Shown here: one piece after another, positions 24,008 through 31,544 of the stretch | Numbering within the stretch: position 1 is the first letter of the stretch | How the letters are laid out: the number at the start of each line of letters is the position of its first letter | Source of the DNA: Bacteroidetes bacterium UBA2364 | GTDB taxonomy: Bacteria > Bacteroidota > Rhodothermia > Rhodothermales > UBA2364 | Reading direction: 5' to 3' | DNA length: 33,853 nucleotides | Assembly (NCBI GenBank): GCA_002344075.1 | Contig: DDTM01000017.1 | Span: forward strand, 1 to 33,853 | The notes under the pieces: model-generated | Seen by the model: the letters and a program-made list of their open reading frames with translations, nothing else | Database searches by the model: none | Told to the model about the DNA's origin: nothing | Position numbers and translations under genes: made by a program

Positions 24008-25906
24008 TTAGAACCTACCTATGGCAAACCGAACACGAGATCGGCTCTCGTTGGTTACGTTGTCTTGTGCTCGGATATCAATGGTGTAGATCCCTTCTTT
24101 TAAACCCTTAATAGAGCCTACAAAAGGCATTTCCTTACCACCGTTGATGGTGTACCAAATAGCCTTTGTACCAGAAATATCGTCGGTTGCAGCCAAGAAT
24201 ATTTGCGTGAGTTGCGGATAAACCCCTAATACCTCGCCGCCCTGTCGGATGTCTTCATACTTATTGGCGCTGAGGTGGCTAAAAATTTGTGGTGGCCGGT
24301 CATCCACCACAAAAGCAACCCGCCGATTTTCCTCTCGATTATTCACTTGGTCTATGGCGTGGAAAATCACTTCATGAAAGCCACGTCCCTGAATGACAAA
24401 TGGACTGCTAAATACCTTTTGTGGATCCGTATCTCTTTTATAATTGACCACTTTTACCGTAGAATATTTATCGGTAGCAGGAAGTCTCAGGTGGGTGCGT
24501 GTGGTGATGTAGAGGGTATCTCGCAGCATAAAAGTTGGCCCATCGAATACATAATCCGAAACTGGTTTTTCTAAATCCATATAAACGACCATCCGTTTGG
24601 GCTTCGAAGTATTTTCTACGTTGTCCGTAGAACGATAGTCTATGCGGTATTCGCCATTTGATTGTGGAATTTTGAAGGGCTGCGCGTAACGTAAAAAACC
24701 ACCCTCATTAATTTGGTATTCAATCCGACTTACACCAATTTTATTATCTTGGGCAGCCAACTTTACTTCGGTACGCGGGGAAACATATTGTCGGCCATTG
24801 ATAAAGAACTTATCCCCCTTCACTTCGGAAGAAGACAGAGGGCTGGTAAGGTCGAAATAAAACGAGAAGGCATTATCCGGTTCCCTATTACCTACATGAT
24901 CTATGGCGTAATAATACAATTTATTGCCCCCTTCTTTGAGGCTGCCCAGTTCAATACTTTTTCCGTTGTATTCTCGGTATTGGGATTCGCCCTCATATCG
25001 GTAATAAATTTTTCGTACCCCAGAAAGGTTATCTTGGGCATTCAGCACAACGGTTGTTTGCGGCGAAATGGTTTCGGAAACATATGGTTTTTGTAGAGTC
25101 ATCGTAGATCGAGGGGCCGTCAGATCCACAATAAACAACTCTTCTTTGGGCTTTCCGGCATTTCCTACGTTGTCCACCCCATAAGTACGAAGGCTATAGG
25201 GCTTCTCTTTATCGAAAATCAAAACAGATTGATTAGAAATAAAGGTGGCCCCGTCAACAGAGACAAAACTTTCTTGCAGACCAGAAATTTTATCCTCGGA
25301 CTTGACGTCCACCTGTAGGCCCTTACCAAAATATATGGTGCTGTCTTTGGCATGACGCTCGGCTCCTCTAAACTCTGTCCATACTTTGGGGGCAGCATCA
25401 TCCGACGTGAGATTGAAAATATTCAGATCTGCGCCGCCACGCTCTGTATGAGAATGACGGAGGTGGTGCTCGCCCGGCCCATCTAATTTCATGGGGGCAG
25501 CGTTCATCCCTGTCAGACGATATGATGGCGCATTAGGGTCTTCGGAAACTGCAATCTTGACATAGATAGGCATTTCTTGCTGTACATAGACTTCTCCCTT
25601 AGTTCCAATAAATACTTTATATGGGTGCTGATGGGGTTTTGCCATGTTTGAGCGATCCATGGTTTTCGCCAATAACTTAGAGACAGAGACTTGCGGCTTC
25701 TCGGATGATGTAGCAGGGGCATTGATCCACTTTTGGTACCCCCAAACACCACCTGCAATTAACCCCAACACACCACCTGTTATCAGCAATAATGGCCAAA
25801 GAGACTTTTTGGGTTTCGGGGTTTCGGGTTCTGGCTCTAAAAAGGGCGGCCCCGGATCAAAAGATTTCAGGGGCACTTCGGGAGGGTAGGACGAAGAATA
25901 AGACAT
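24008..25906 (-). CDS. Membrane-anchored protein with five OmpL47-like beta repeats
   Basis: This 632-residue protein has a Pro-rich cytosolic N-terminus (about 1-34), one membrane span near 36-56 (SLWPLLLITGGVLGLIAGG) and a large extracytoplasmic part. From about residue 205, five repeats of 85-100 residues each contain an A-x-D-N/D-x-S/G core, for example AQDNLSGVRKIYYRYEG, AAQDNKIGVSRIEYQINEGG and ATDDISGTKAIWYTINGG. Most close with a D-x-x-x-P-like edge (VDLTAP, FDLTSP, MDLEKP, VDDRPP). This resembles OmpL47-type / Ig-like bacterial beta repeats used in surface or adhesion proteins. The lack of a cleavable signal suggests type II anchoring in the inner membrane. No enzymatic domain was recognised. 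It is a single-gene unit with its own terminator. Confidence 0.8.
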   Translation of the reverse strand: MSYSSSYPPEVPLKSFDPGPPFLEPEPETPKPKKSLWPLLLITGGVLGLIAGGVWGYQKWINAPATSSEKPQVSVSKLLAKTMDRSNMAKPHQHPYKVFIGTKGEVYVQQEMPIYVKIAVSEDPNAPSYRLTGMNAAPMKLDGPGEHHLRHSHTERGGADLNIFNLTSDDAAPKVWTEFRGAERHAKDSTIYFGKGLQVDVKSEDKISGLQESFVSVDGATFISNQSVLIFDKEKPYSLRTYGVDNVGNAGKPKEELFIVDLTAPRSTMTLQKPYVSETISPQTTVVLNAQDNLSGVRKIYYRYEGESQYREYNGKSIELGSLKEGGNKLYYYAIDHVGNREPDNAFSFYFDLTSPLSSSEVKGDKFFINGRQYVSPRTEVKLAAQDNKIGVSRIEYQINEGGFLRYAQPFKIPQSNGEYRIDYRSTDNVENTSKPKRMVVYMDLEKPVSDYVFDGPTFMLRDTLYITTRTHLRLPATDKYSTVKVVNYKRDTDPQKVFSSPFVIQGRGFHEVIFHAIDQVNNREENRRVAFVVDDRPPQIFSHLSANKYEDIRQGGEVLGVYPQLTQIFLAATDDISGTKAIWYTINGGKEMPFVGSIKGLKEGIYTIDIRAQDNVTNESRSRVRFAIGRF

Positions 25907-26025
25907 AGCAAATACGTTAAGCGAGTAGTGGGCATTTTGATTTAAGACCTGATTTTGATGTTGTAAAAAACAAAACGCTTAATCCATTACTGACATAAGC
26001 CTTTAAAATATAATTACTTGTTTGC

Positions 26026-26040
26026 ACAATTATAAATTGT
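26026..26040. repeat. 6-3-6 inverted repeat upstream of the chaN-like gene
   Basis: ACAATT (26026-26031) and AATTGT (26035-26040) are reverse complements around ATA. It lies in the 270-base region between the divergent OmpL47-repeat and ChaN-like genes, which otherwise holds no gene. It may be a regulator site. Confidence 0.3.
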
Positions 26041-26131
26041 TTAAACATATTTCTGTGCCGTGTCTTTTATTTTGTGTGCCCATAGGCTGCTCGTCGAGTA
26101 CAAAAGAAAACAAAATGTTGTAACTTGGGAC

Positions 26132-26145
26132 AGGTCTTTTGACCT
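26132..26145. repeat. 5-4-5 inverted repeat just upstream of the chaN-like gene
   Basis: AGGTC (26132-26136) and GACCT (26141-26145) flank TTTT, 31 bases before the start codon. Position and symmetry suit an operator or a leader hairpin, but the arms are short. Confidence 0.3.
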
Positions 26146-26176
26146 CTGCATACCTTCCATTGATCATCTATAACCC

Positions 26177-27088
26177 ATGAAAGTCTTTTTAACCACCTTC
26201 TTGGCCCTCACATTCTATGCAACGCTCTCTGCCGGAGCACAAGACTCTACCATCACGGCATCACATTACCGGATATATGGAAAAAATGGTGAAGTCATGC
26301 GCATAGAAGAACTTGTGCAACAAATGAGAGCGGCCGATGTGGTGTTTCTGGGAGAAGAACACAATGACCCAGTTGCACATTACCTTCAGTTTGAATTGCT
26401 TAAAGCCCTATTCGAGGCAGACAAAGCACGTCCGATCGTGCTAGCAATGGAGCAGTTTGAGCGAGATACCCAAGAAGTATTAGACTTATACCTTGCGGGC
26501 AAAATAAGGGAGCGAGATCTGAAATTAGACAGTCGTCCATGGACCAATTATGACACCGACTATAAGCCGATGATTGAGTTTGCAAAAACAAACCGTATTC
26601 CGGTTATTGCGGGTAATGCACCACGGCGATTTGTAAGCCTTACGGGCCGGGAAGGCATCGTCGCACTCAATTCTTTACCAAAAATCGCCAAGCAATGGTT
26701 CCCGCCCTTGCCCTTGCATCCGGCATCTGCCGCATATGGCCAGAAGTTTAATGCAGAGATGGAACGCCAAATGGGCGCGGCACACAACAACCCTAAGATG
26801 TTAGAAGCCCAGAACCTACGCGACGCAACCATGGGATGGTCTGTGGCCCAAGCACTCAAGCAATATAAAAAAGCCCTTGTTGTCCATATAAATGGTGTGT
26901 TTCATAGTGAAAGCGCTTTGGGTACACCCGAACAGGTAATGCACTATCATAAGAAAGCCAGGATTTTCACCGTGACCATGCACGCAGGCATGGGCTTTCC
27001 CGAATATAAACCGAGTGAACACCAGCATTTAGGTGATGTATTGATTTTGACGGATCCCTCCCTACCCCGTACTGACAAGCGAAATTAA
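26177..27088 (+). CDS. ChaN-family haem-binding protein, exported
   Basis: This 303-residue protein has a signal peptide (MKVFLTTFLALTFYATLSAGAQ) without a lipobox Cys, unlike the lipoprotein ChaN of Campylobacter. VVFLGEEHNDPVAHYLQ (about 55-71), VLAMEQFERDTQ, PVIAGNAPRRFVSL and VVHINGVFHSESALGTPEQV mark the DUF399/ChaN (Tiki-like) fold. In ChaN a dimer binds two haem groups and is linked to iron or haem acquisition. The next gene, a cytochrome c, starts on the last base of the stop codon (TAATG), so the two are translationally coupled. Two small inverted repeats lie upstream. Confidence 0.88.
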   Translation: MKVFLTTFLALTFYATLSAGAQDSTITASHYRIYGKNGEVMRIEELVQQMRAADVVFLGEEHNDPVAHYLQFELLKALFEADKARPIVLAMEQFERDTQEVLDLYLAGKIRERDLKLDSRPWTNYDTDYKPMIEFAKTNRIPVIAGNAPRRFVSLTGREGIVALNSLPKIAKQWFPPLPLHPASAAYGQKFNAEMERQMGAAHNNPKMLEAQNLRDATMGWSVAQALKQYKKALVVHINGVFHSESALGTPEQVMHYHKKARIFTVTMHAGMGFPEYKPSEHQHLGDVLILTDPSLPRTDKRN

Positions 27089-27567
27089 TGATGCGTAAAA
27101 CATTATTTCTTTTCGTGTTGGCCGCATGGATGGGTTGTAAACAATCCCCTTCCCCTATCCCGCTGCCCCCACCTGGGATGGCTTTTTACGAAAAACAATG
27201 CGCTTCATGTCACCAATCGGATGGAGAAGGCGTATTACGCACCTTTCCTCCACTCAAAAACAACGCAACGGTTGAGGGGCCGCACGGACGATTGATTCGT
27301 TTGGCGCTTCATGGTTTGGAGGGCGAGTTGCTATCTGGAAGCGAAGTATATCGTGGCGCATGTCCCCCGTGGGGGCATCTAAGCGATGAGGACCTTGCAG
27401 ACATTCTTACATTTATACGTAAGCGCTGGGGCAACAATGCCCCCCCCGTTCCTGCCGACGATATAAAGATGATCCGGCTGTTCTACCGAGATCGCACCAC
27501 ACCTTGGACGCCCGAAGAATTAAAAAAGCCAGAAAACACGTCGGTTCCGGGTGTTGCTGGTTGGTAA
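27088..27567 (+). CDS. Class I-like monohaem cytochrome c, probable lipoprotein, with Cys in place of the distal Met
   Basis: This 159-residue exported protein has haem motif CASCH at 38-42. The leader MMRKTLFLFVLAAWMGC ends in a Cys at 17, a plausible though imperfect lipobox (W-M-G-C). The block LSGSEVYRGACPPWGHLSDEDLADILTFIRKRWGN matches the usual distal-ligand region of small c-type cytochromes, normally written -MPPWG-LSDE-; here Met is replaced by Cys92. Cys/His ligation is known in SoxA and TsdA and lowers redox potential. Two ATGs (27088 and 27091) are possible starts. The gene overlaps the chaN-like stop by one base, and its stop abuts the convergent permease stop with no gap. Confidence 0.85.
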   Translation: MMRKTLFLFVLAAWMGCKQSPSPIPLPPPGMAFYEKQCASCHQSDGEGVLRTFPPLKNNATVEGPHGRLIRLALHGLEGELLSGSEVYRGACPPWGHLSDEDLADILTFIRKRWGNNAPPVPADDIKMIRLFYRDRTTPWTPEELKKPENTSVPGVAGW

Positions 27568-28827
27568 CTATTCCCAACGAATGGCCTCTACAGGCTCGGT
27601 CTGTGCTGCACGCCATGCCGGATATACGGCGGCAAGTGTACATAAGACCAATACTCCGACGGCAACAATCAATACATCGCCATATTGTACGACAACCGGA
27701 TACGCATCTATGATAAAGGAGTCTCCGCCCATCAGTGGTACCCATTTAAAGCGATCTTGTATATAGCAAAGGAGTAGGCCAAATGTTGTCCCAACGGCTA
27801 TGCCCACACCACCAATCAACAAACCTTCTAAGAGGAAAATGTGACGAATGTGAGACCGCGAAACTCCCATAGCCTGGAGGATGCCTAAATCCCGTCGTTT
27901 CTCAATCACCACCATTGTGAGCGATCCCACGATATTAAAAGCCGCCACCAGAATAATAAGCCCAAGTATTAAAGAGGCGCCCCATTTCTCGAAGAGCATG
28001 GTCTCGTAGAGCGTTTTCTGAATATCAAACCAAGTACTAACGCGAAATCTTTGGGCATCCAACTGTGCCGAAAGGCGGGTTTTTACTCCGGCAGCAGCGT
28101 CCAAGTCGTTTAAACGTAGTTCCACCCCTGTTACCCGGCCATTCATTCTGAACAGACGCTGGGCTTCCGGTAAATCAATAAAGACATGACTTTCGTCGTA
28201 GGCGGGGTCTATCTGGAACAGACCTCTAACCTGAAATCGCGGGAAGTCTGGAAAGCCAAATGTAGATAAACTGCGTGCAAGTCCCGCCGCAGATCGAAGT
28301 TCCACGCGATTGGGGCCATAGTCATTATTCAGCGAAAAAATACCAATTCGGTTGGCCAATGCCTCGCCCAAGACCACACCCGGCTCGCCCTCGCCGCGTG
28401 CCAATTGCAGAACCCCAGTTGTCATCTTCCTAGAAACGGTATTTTCGCCTATTCCTAATTGACTAACAATACCTCTAACGATAACAACCTTGTTACCGTG
28501 TTTACCCTCGCCCCAGATAAATTGTGCTTTTCCTTCTACATACGGCGCAACCGATTCTACATGGGGGGTGTTCCGAATGACCTGAATCAGAGAATCCGGA
28601 TTTAAGAACCCTCTTGAACTGGCCGACTCTATCCGAATATGGGGATCAAACGAGACCATAAGGTCACGCACGAGATTAAAGAAACCATTCAAGACAGAAA
28701 GCACAACGATCAGCACGGTCGTCCCCAACGTAATCCCTGCAACCGATATTCCGGAAATAATGGAAACCAATGAAAATTGTTTTTTGCTTGCAAAATATCG
28801 GCGTGCTATTAATAAGCGATAATCCAT
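27568..28827 (-). CDS. LolC/LolE-type ABC transporter permease (FtsX family)
   Basis: This 419-residue inner-membrane permease resembles the LolCE subunits that release lipoproteins from the inner membrane. MDYRLLIARRYFASKKQF precedes the first span (about 20-46). A large periplasmic domain extends to about residue 270 (for example PHVESVAPYVEGKAQFIW). Three C-terminal spans carry the FtsX fold, starting at SLILGLIILVAAFNIVGSL and ending AAVYPAWRAAQTEPVEAIRWE. No LolD-type ATPase is encoded nearby, so the ATPase must be elsewhere; a role other than lipoprotein release cannot be excluded. Its start is 136 bases from the divergent outer-membrane protein gene. Confidence 0.88.
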   Translation of the reverse strand: MDYRLLIARRYFASKKQFSLVSIISGISVAGITLGTTVLIVVLSVLNGFFNLVRDLMVSFDPHIRIESASSRGFLNPDSLIQVIRNTPHVESVAPYVEGKAQFIWGEGKHGNKVVIVRGIVSQLGIGENTVSRKMTTGVLQLARGEGEPGVVLGEALANRIGIFSLNNDYGPNRVELRSAAGLARSLSTFGFPDFPRFQVRGLFQIDPAYDESHVFIDLPEAQRLFRMNGRVTGVELRLNDLDAAAGVKTRLSAQLDAQRFRVSTWFDIQKTLYETMLFEKWGASLILGLIILVAAFNIVGSLTMVVIEKRRDLGILQAMGVSRSHIRHIFLLEGLLIGGVGIAVGTTFGLLLCYIQDRFKWVPLMGGDSFIIDAYPVVVQYGDVLIVAVGVLVLCTLAAVYPAWRAAQTEPVEAIRWE

Positions 28828-28963
28828 ATATCCAACTTTTGTTACCCCAATATGGCCAAATGCGGCTTTTCGGGCAAGAACAATTTTTAAAAGTAGGAAT
28901 CAATTTCCCTTTATGGCCGTCTAAGGTCTGTTTTCCAATTGATTTTCACCAAATGACCCAAAT

Positions 28964-29650
28964 ATGAAGACGATCGTATTCGGCGTACTATTGTGCCTTT
29001 CATCTGTTATGGGCGGATGGGCCCAAAAAGTTCAAACAACTACCAAGACGTTTGACTTTAACAACAATAAAGGCTTAGCGATTAACCTACATAATAGTGG
29101 TTTTGGCATCAACGGTTTTTGGACCAAGTCTATATCCAAAGATCTGGCCTTTACCGCTGAAGCCTCCCTTCGTTCCGAAAAAGACGAAAAAGAGGAAAAA
29201 TATTTTGACTGGTGGGGCAATAGCATCATCCCATACAAGTTGAACTATCTTTTATTGTTACCTGTACAGGCAGGTATCCAGAAGCGACTTTTCTCGGAGG
29301 TGATAGACGACAGTTTCCGTCCCTATGTGCAAGTGACCGCAGGCCCAACGTTGGCGTGGGTTTCGCCATATTTCGACGACCAAAACCAAAATCAGCAGTT
29401 GGATGATGTTGAACGAATTTATGACTCCATTGCATCTATTCCGCACGGAAAACCAGTTTTGGGGATTGGAGGTGGATTGGCTTTGGGAGCACAGTTTGGA
29501 AAAAGCCGCCGTGCTCTACAAGCGGTTCGTATTGGGATGGATATTCAGTTTTACCCCACCTCTATCCAGCTAATGGAGCGTACCATACGCGAACCGCAAC
29601 AGGTTTTCCTCACCCCCAGTTTTGCCATCATCTTCGGGAAATACCGATAA
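28964..29650 (+). CDS. Outer-membrane-type beta protein of unknown function
   Basis: This 228-residue protein has a signal peptide (MKTIVFGVLLCLSSVMGGWAQ). The rest is rich in alternating aromatic and polar residues and Gly-containing strands, such as GFGINGFWTKSISKDLAF, RPYVQVTAGPTLAWVSPYF and VLGIGGGLALGAQFGKS. It ends TPSFAIIFGKYR, which suits an 8-strand outer-membrane barrel (OmpW/OmpX-like size). An acidic central loop, DDQNQNQQLDD, could bind calcium. I do not recognise a named family. It is followed by a terminator shared with the convergent threonine synthase gene. Confidence 0.7.
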   Translation: MKTIVFGVLLCLSSVMGGWAQKVQTTTKTFDFNNNKGLAINLHNSGFGINGFWTKSISKDLAFTAEASLRSEKDEKEEKYFDWWGNSIIPYKLNYLLLLPVQAGIQKRLFSEVIDDSFRPYVQVTAGPTLAWVSPYFDDQNQNQQLDDVERIYDSIASIPHGKPVLGIGGGLALGAQFGKSRRALQAVRIGMDIQFYPTSIQLMERTIREPQQVFLTPSFAIIFGKYR

Positions 29651-29670
29651 GCCGTTAGGAATCTTTTTTC

Positions 29671-29707
29671 AAAAGCGGCTCCAAAATCATTGAGGAGGCG
29701 CTTTTTT
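29671..29707. terminator. Terminator between the outer-membrane protein and threonine synthase genes
   Basis: AAAAGCGGCTCC (29671-29682) pairs with GGAGGCGCTTTT (29694-29705) with one G-G mismatch and an 11-base loop. T6 lies at the 3' edge on the plus strand. It sits against the convergent thrC stop at 29706. Confidence 0.75.
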
Positions 29708-30863
29708 ATTTCCAGAGGTTCTCGATGTATTTATAAGCCGAGCCTGTGTTAAGTAAGACTACTTTATCTGTTGGTTTCACCCAGCCTGATTCCCGGAGTT
29801 TTTTGAGGGCCATCCACACAGCCGCTCCTTCAGGTGCCACAAAGAACCCTTCGCCTACGGCCAATTCCCGAATCCCCGATTCCATTTCCTCGTCCGAAAT
29901 CGTTATGGCCGTCCCACGACTTTCGTATAGCGCCTCCAGAATTAGTCGGTCCCCAAATGGAGCTGGTACACGGAGACCATTCGCAATGGTTTCCGGCGGA
30001 TTTTCTATTGGTCGGCCATCGGCTTCATGCGCCTCAAAGGCAGAAACGATTGGATCGCATCCTGTAGCCTGTACCGCCACCATTCGGGTAGTAATTTCGG
30101 AAATCCACCCCAAAGCCAACATTTCTTTAAACGCCTTCCAAATCCCGATGAGGCCCGTTCCACCACCTGTAGGATACAAAATCACATCTGGGGTTTGCCA
30201 ATGTAGTTGCTCGGCCAATTCGTAGCCCATTGTTTTTTTGCCTTCTATCCGATATGGCTCTTTTAGGGTAGAAACATCAAACCAATGACCGAGATTGGCA
30301 CGCCCCATCGCCTGACCAGCATCACGTATGCTTCCCTGCACGGTGGTTACACGCGCACCAAACCACGTACAATCGGTCTGAAAAACCTTTGGCGTAGCTT
30401 CCGGCATAAAAACATGGGTTTTAATTCCAGCCCGTGCACCATACGCCGCCAATGCACTTCCGGCATTTCCAGCAGTAGGAATGGCCATTTCCCGAATGCC
30501 ATACTCATGCGCCTTAGAGACTGCCATTGCCAGCCCACGTGCCTTAAAAGACCCGGTAGGATTTGCCGACTCATCCTTAAACCATACGTCGGAAAGTCCT
30601 AATTTTCTGCCAATCCGTTTTAAAGGTAGAAGAGGGGTAAAACCCTCACCCAATGTTACAATAAACCGTTCATTTTCTATCGGCAATAATTCGCGATACC
30701 GCCACATATCACTGTTTCGTCCAACGAGAACGTTTTTGTCTAAAGGGGTGAGGTCATACACCGCTAAAAGGGGTCTTTTACATGACGGGCAAAAGGTTTG
30801 GGGTTGGTCTTTAGGAAATATGCGGTCACAGACCGAGCAAACAAGATGGGTAAAGCGTGTCAT
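29706..30863 (-). CDS. thrC: Threonine synthase (PLP enzyme with N-terminal zinc ribbon)
   Basis: Threonine synthase converts O-phosphohomoserine to threonine with pyridoxal phosphate. The 385-residue protein opens with a small zinc-ribbon-like unit: Cys9, Cys12, Cys25 and Cys28 (LVCSVCDR and FCPSCKR). This occurs in a subgroup of threonine synthases. The PLP lysine is Lys107 in ESANPTGSFKARG, and the phosphate loop is PTGGGTG at 231-237. LGEGFTPLLPL is the usual family start. It is a single gene, not next to other threonine genes. A cystathionine-synthase-like specificity is possible but less likely given the motifs. Confidence 0.9.
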   Translation of the reverse strand: MTRFTHLVCSVCDRIFPKDQPQTFCPSCKRPLLAVYDLTPLDKNVLVGRNSDMWRYRELLPIENERFIVTLGEGFTPLLPLKRIGRKLGLSDVWFKDESANPTGSFKARGLAMAVSKAHEYGIREMAIPTAGNAGSALAAYGARAGIKTHVFMPEATPKVFQTDCTWFGARVTTVQGSIRDAGQAMGRANLGHWFDVSTLKEPYRIEGKKTMGYELAEQLHWQTPDVILYPTGGGTGLIGIWKAFKEMLALGWISEITTRMVAVQATGCDPIVSAFEAHEADGRPIENPPETIANGLRVPAPFGDRLILEALYESRGTAITISDEEMESGIRELAVGEGFFVAPEGAAVWMALKKLRESGWVKPTDKVVLLNTGSAYKYIENLWK

Positions 30864-30968
30864 AGGGTCGTTTTTTCAGTTTTTTTTGTAAGATACGCAA
30901 AAACGACCGAGTAGAGGGGCGCAGAAGCAGAAAACAAGGTACGAAGAAGGGCGAGCAGGACAGGGGCG

Positions 30969-31541
30969 TTAGTCGTTCAAGGCTTTAGAGCCAAATGATT
31001 GATAGACCAAAAAATTAAAGCGGGCATCCAATTGTTTCTCAACAATTTTATGAAAAGCCTTGCTTTGACGTTTGGGTACAACCAATTCACAACGCATCCG
31101 CTGCTGAAACTCGTTACGACAGAAGAAAACATATACTTCGGTATTAGCACGCTCATGTATCACATAATCTTCTACCTGCCCCCAAGCAAGCCACATTTTT
31201 TGGCTGCCTAATCGTTGAACGATGCCTTTTTCGGTAATGAGTGTACGGCTTACAGCAAGCCCTGTCAGCAATATAGCAAGCGTAACGAAACCATAGACCC
31301 ATAATGCCCCCAGAACGGGCTTTCCTGTTCCCAAAGCCACACAAATCCAAAGTATTAAATTACTAATCACACCAAGCAAAATCCACCGTGGCAAATAAAA
31401 ACGATGGGGGGTGTACCAAGAGAGAAGAACATTTTTTAGCGTGAAGCGGGTTCGAAGAATGGCACTTACGTACAGAACTCCAAAGATGGTAAGTACCATC
31501 AGGAAGGAATCGTGTAGATACGTAAGAATAGCCCAGAACAT
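30969..31541 (-). CDS. Small membrane protein, unknown function
   Basis: This 190-residue protein has three predicted membrane spans (about 8-28, 51-71 and 78-98), followed by a soluble domain of about 90 residues with the pattern TEKGIVQRLGSQKMWLAWGQVEDYVIHE. That domain resembles the bacterial PH-like modules of small membrane proteins, but I cannot name the family. It starts three bases after the stop of the BatA/VWA gene, so the two are almost certainly co-translated. A role linked to that protein is inference. Confidence 0.65.
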   Translation of the reverse strand: MFWAILTYLHDSFLMVLTIFGVLYVSAILRTRFTLKNVLLSWYTPHRFYLPRWILLGVISNLILWICVALGTGKPVLGALWVYGFVTLAILLTGLAVSRTLITEKGIVQRLGSQKMWLAWGQVEDYVIHERANTEVYVFFCRNEFQQRMRCELVVPKRQSKAFHKIVEKQLDARFNFLVYQSFGSKALND

Positions 31542-31544
31542 GGC

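Noticed and set aside
27567..27568. Zero-base gap between the convergent cytochrome c and permease stops
   Set aside because: Unusual, but both proteins have complete C-termini, so it is just tight packing without evidence of a fusion or truncation.
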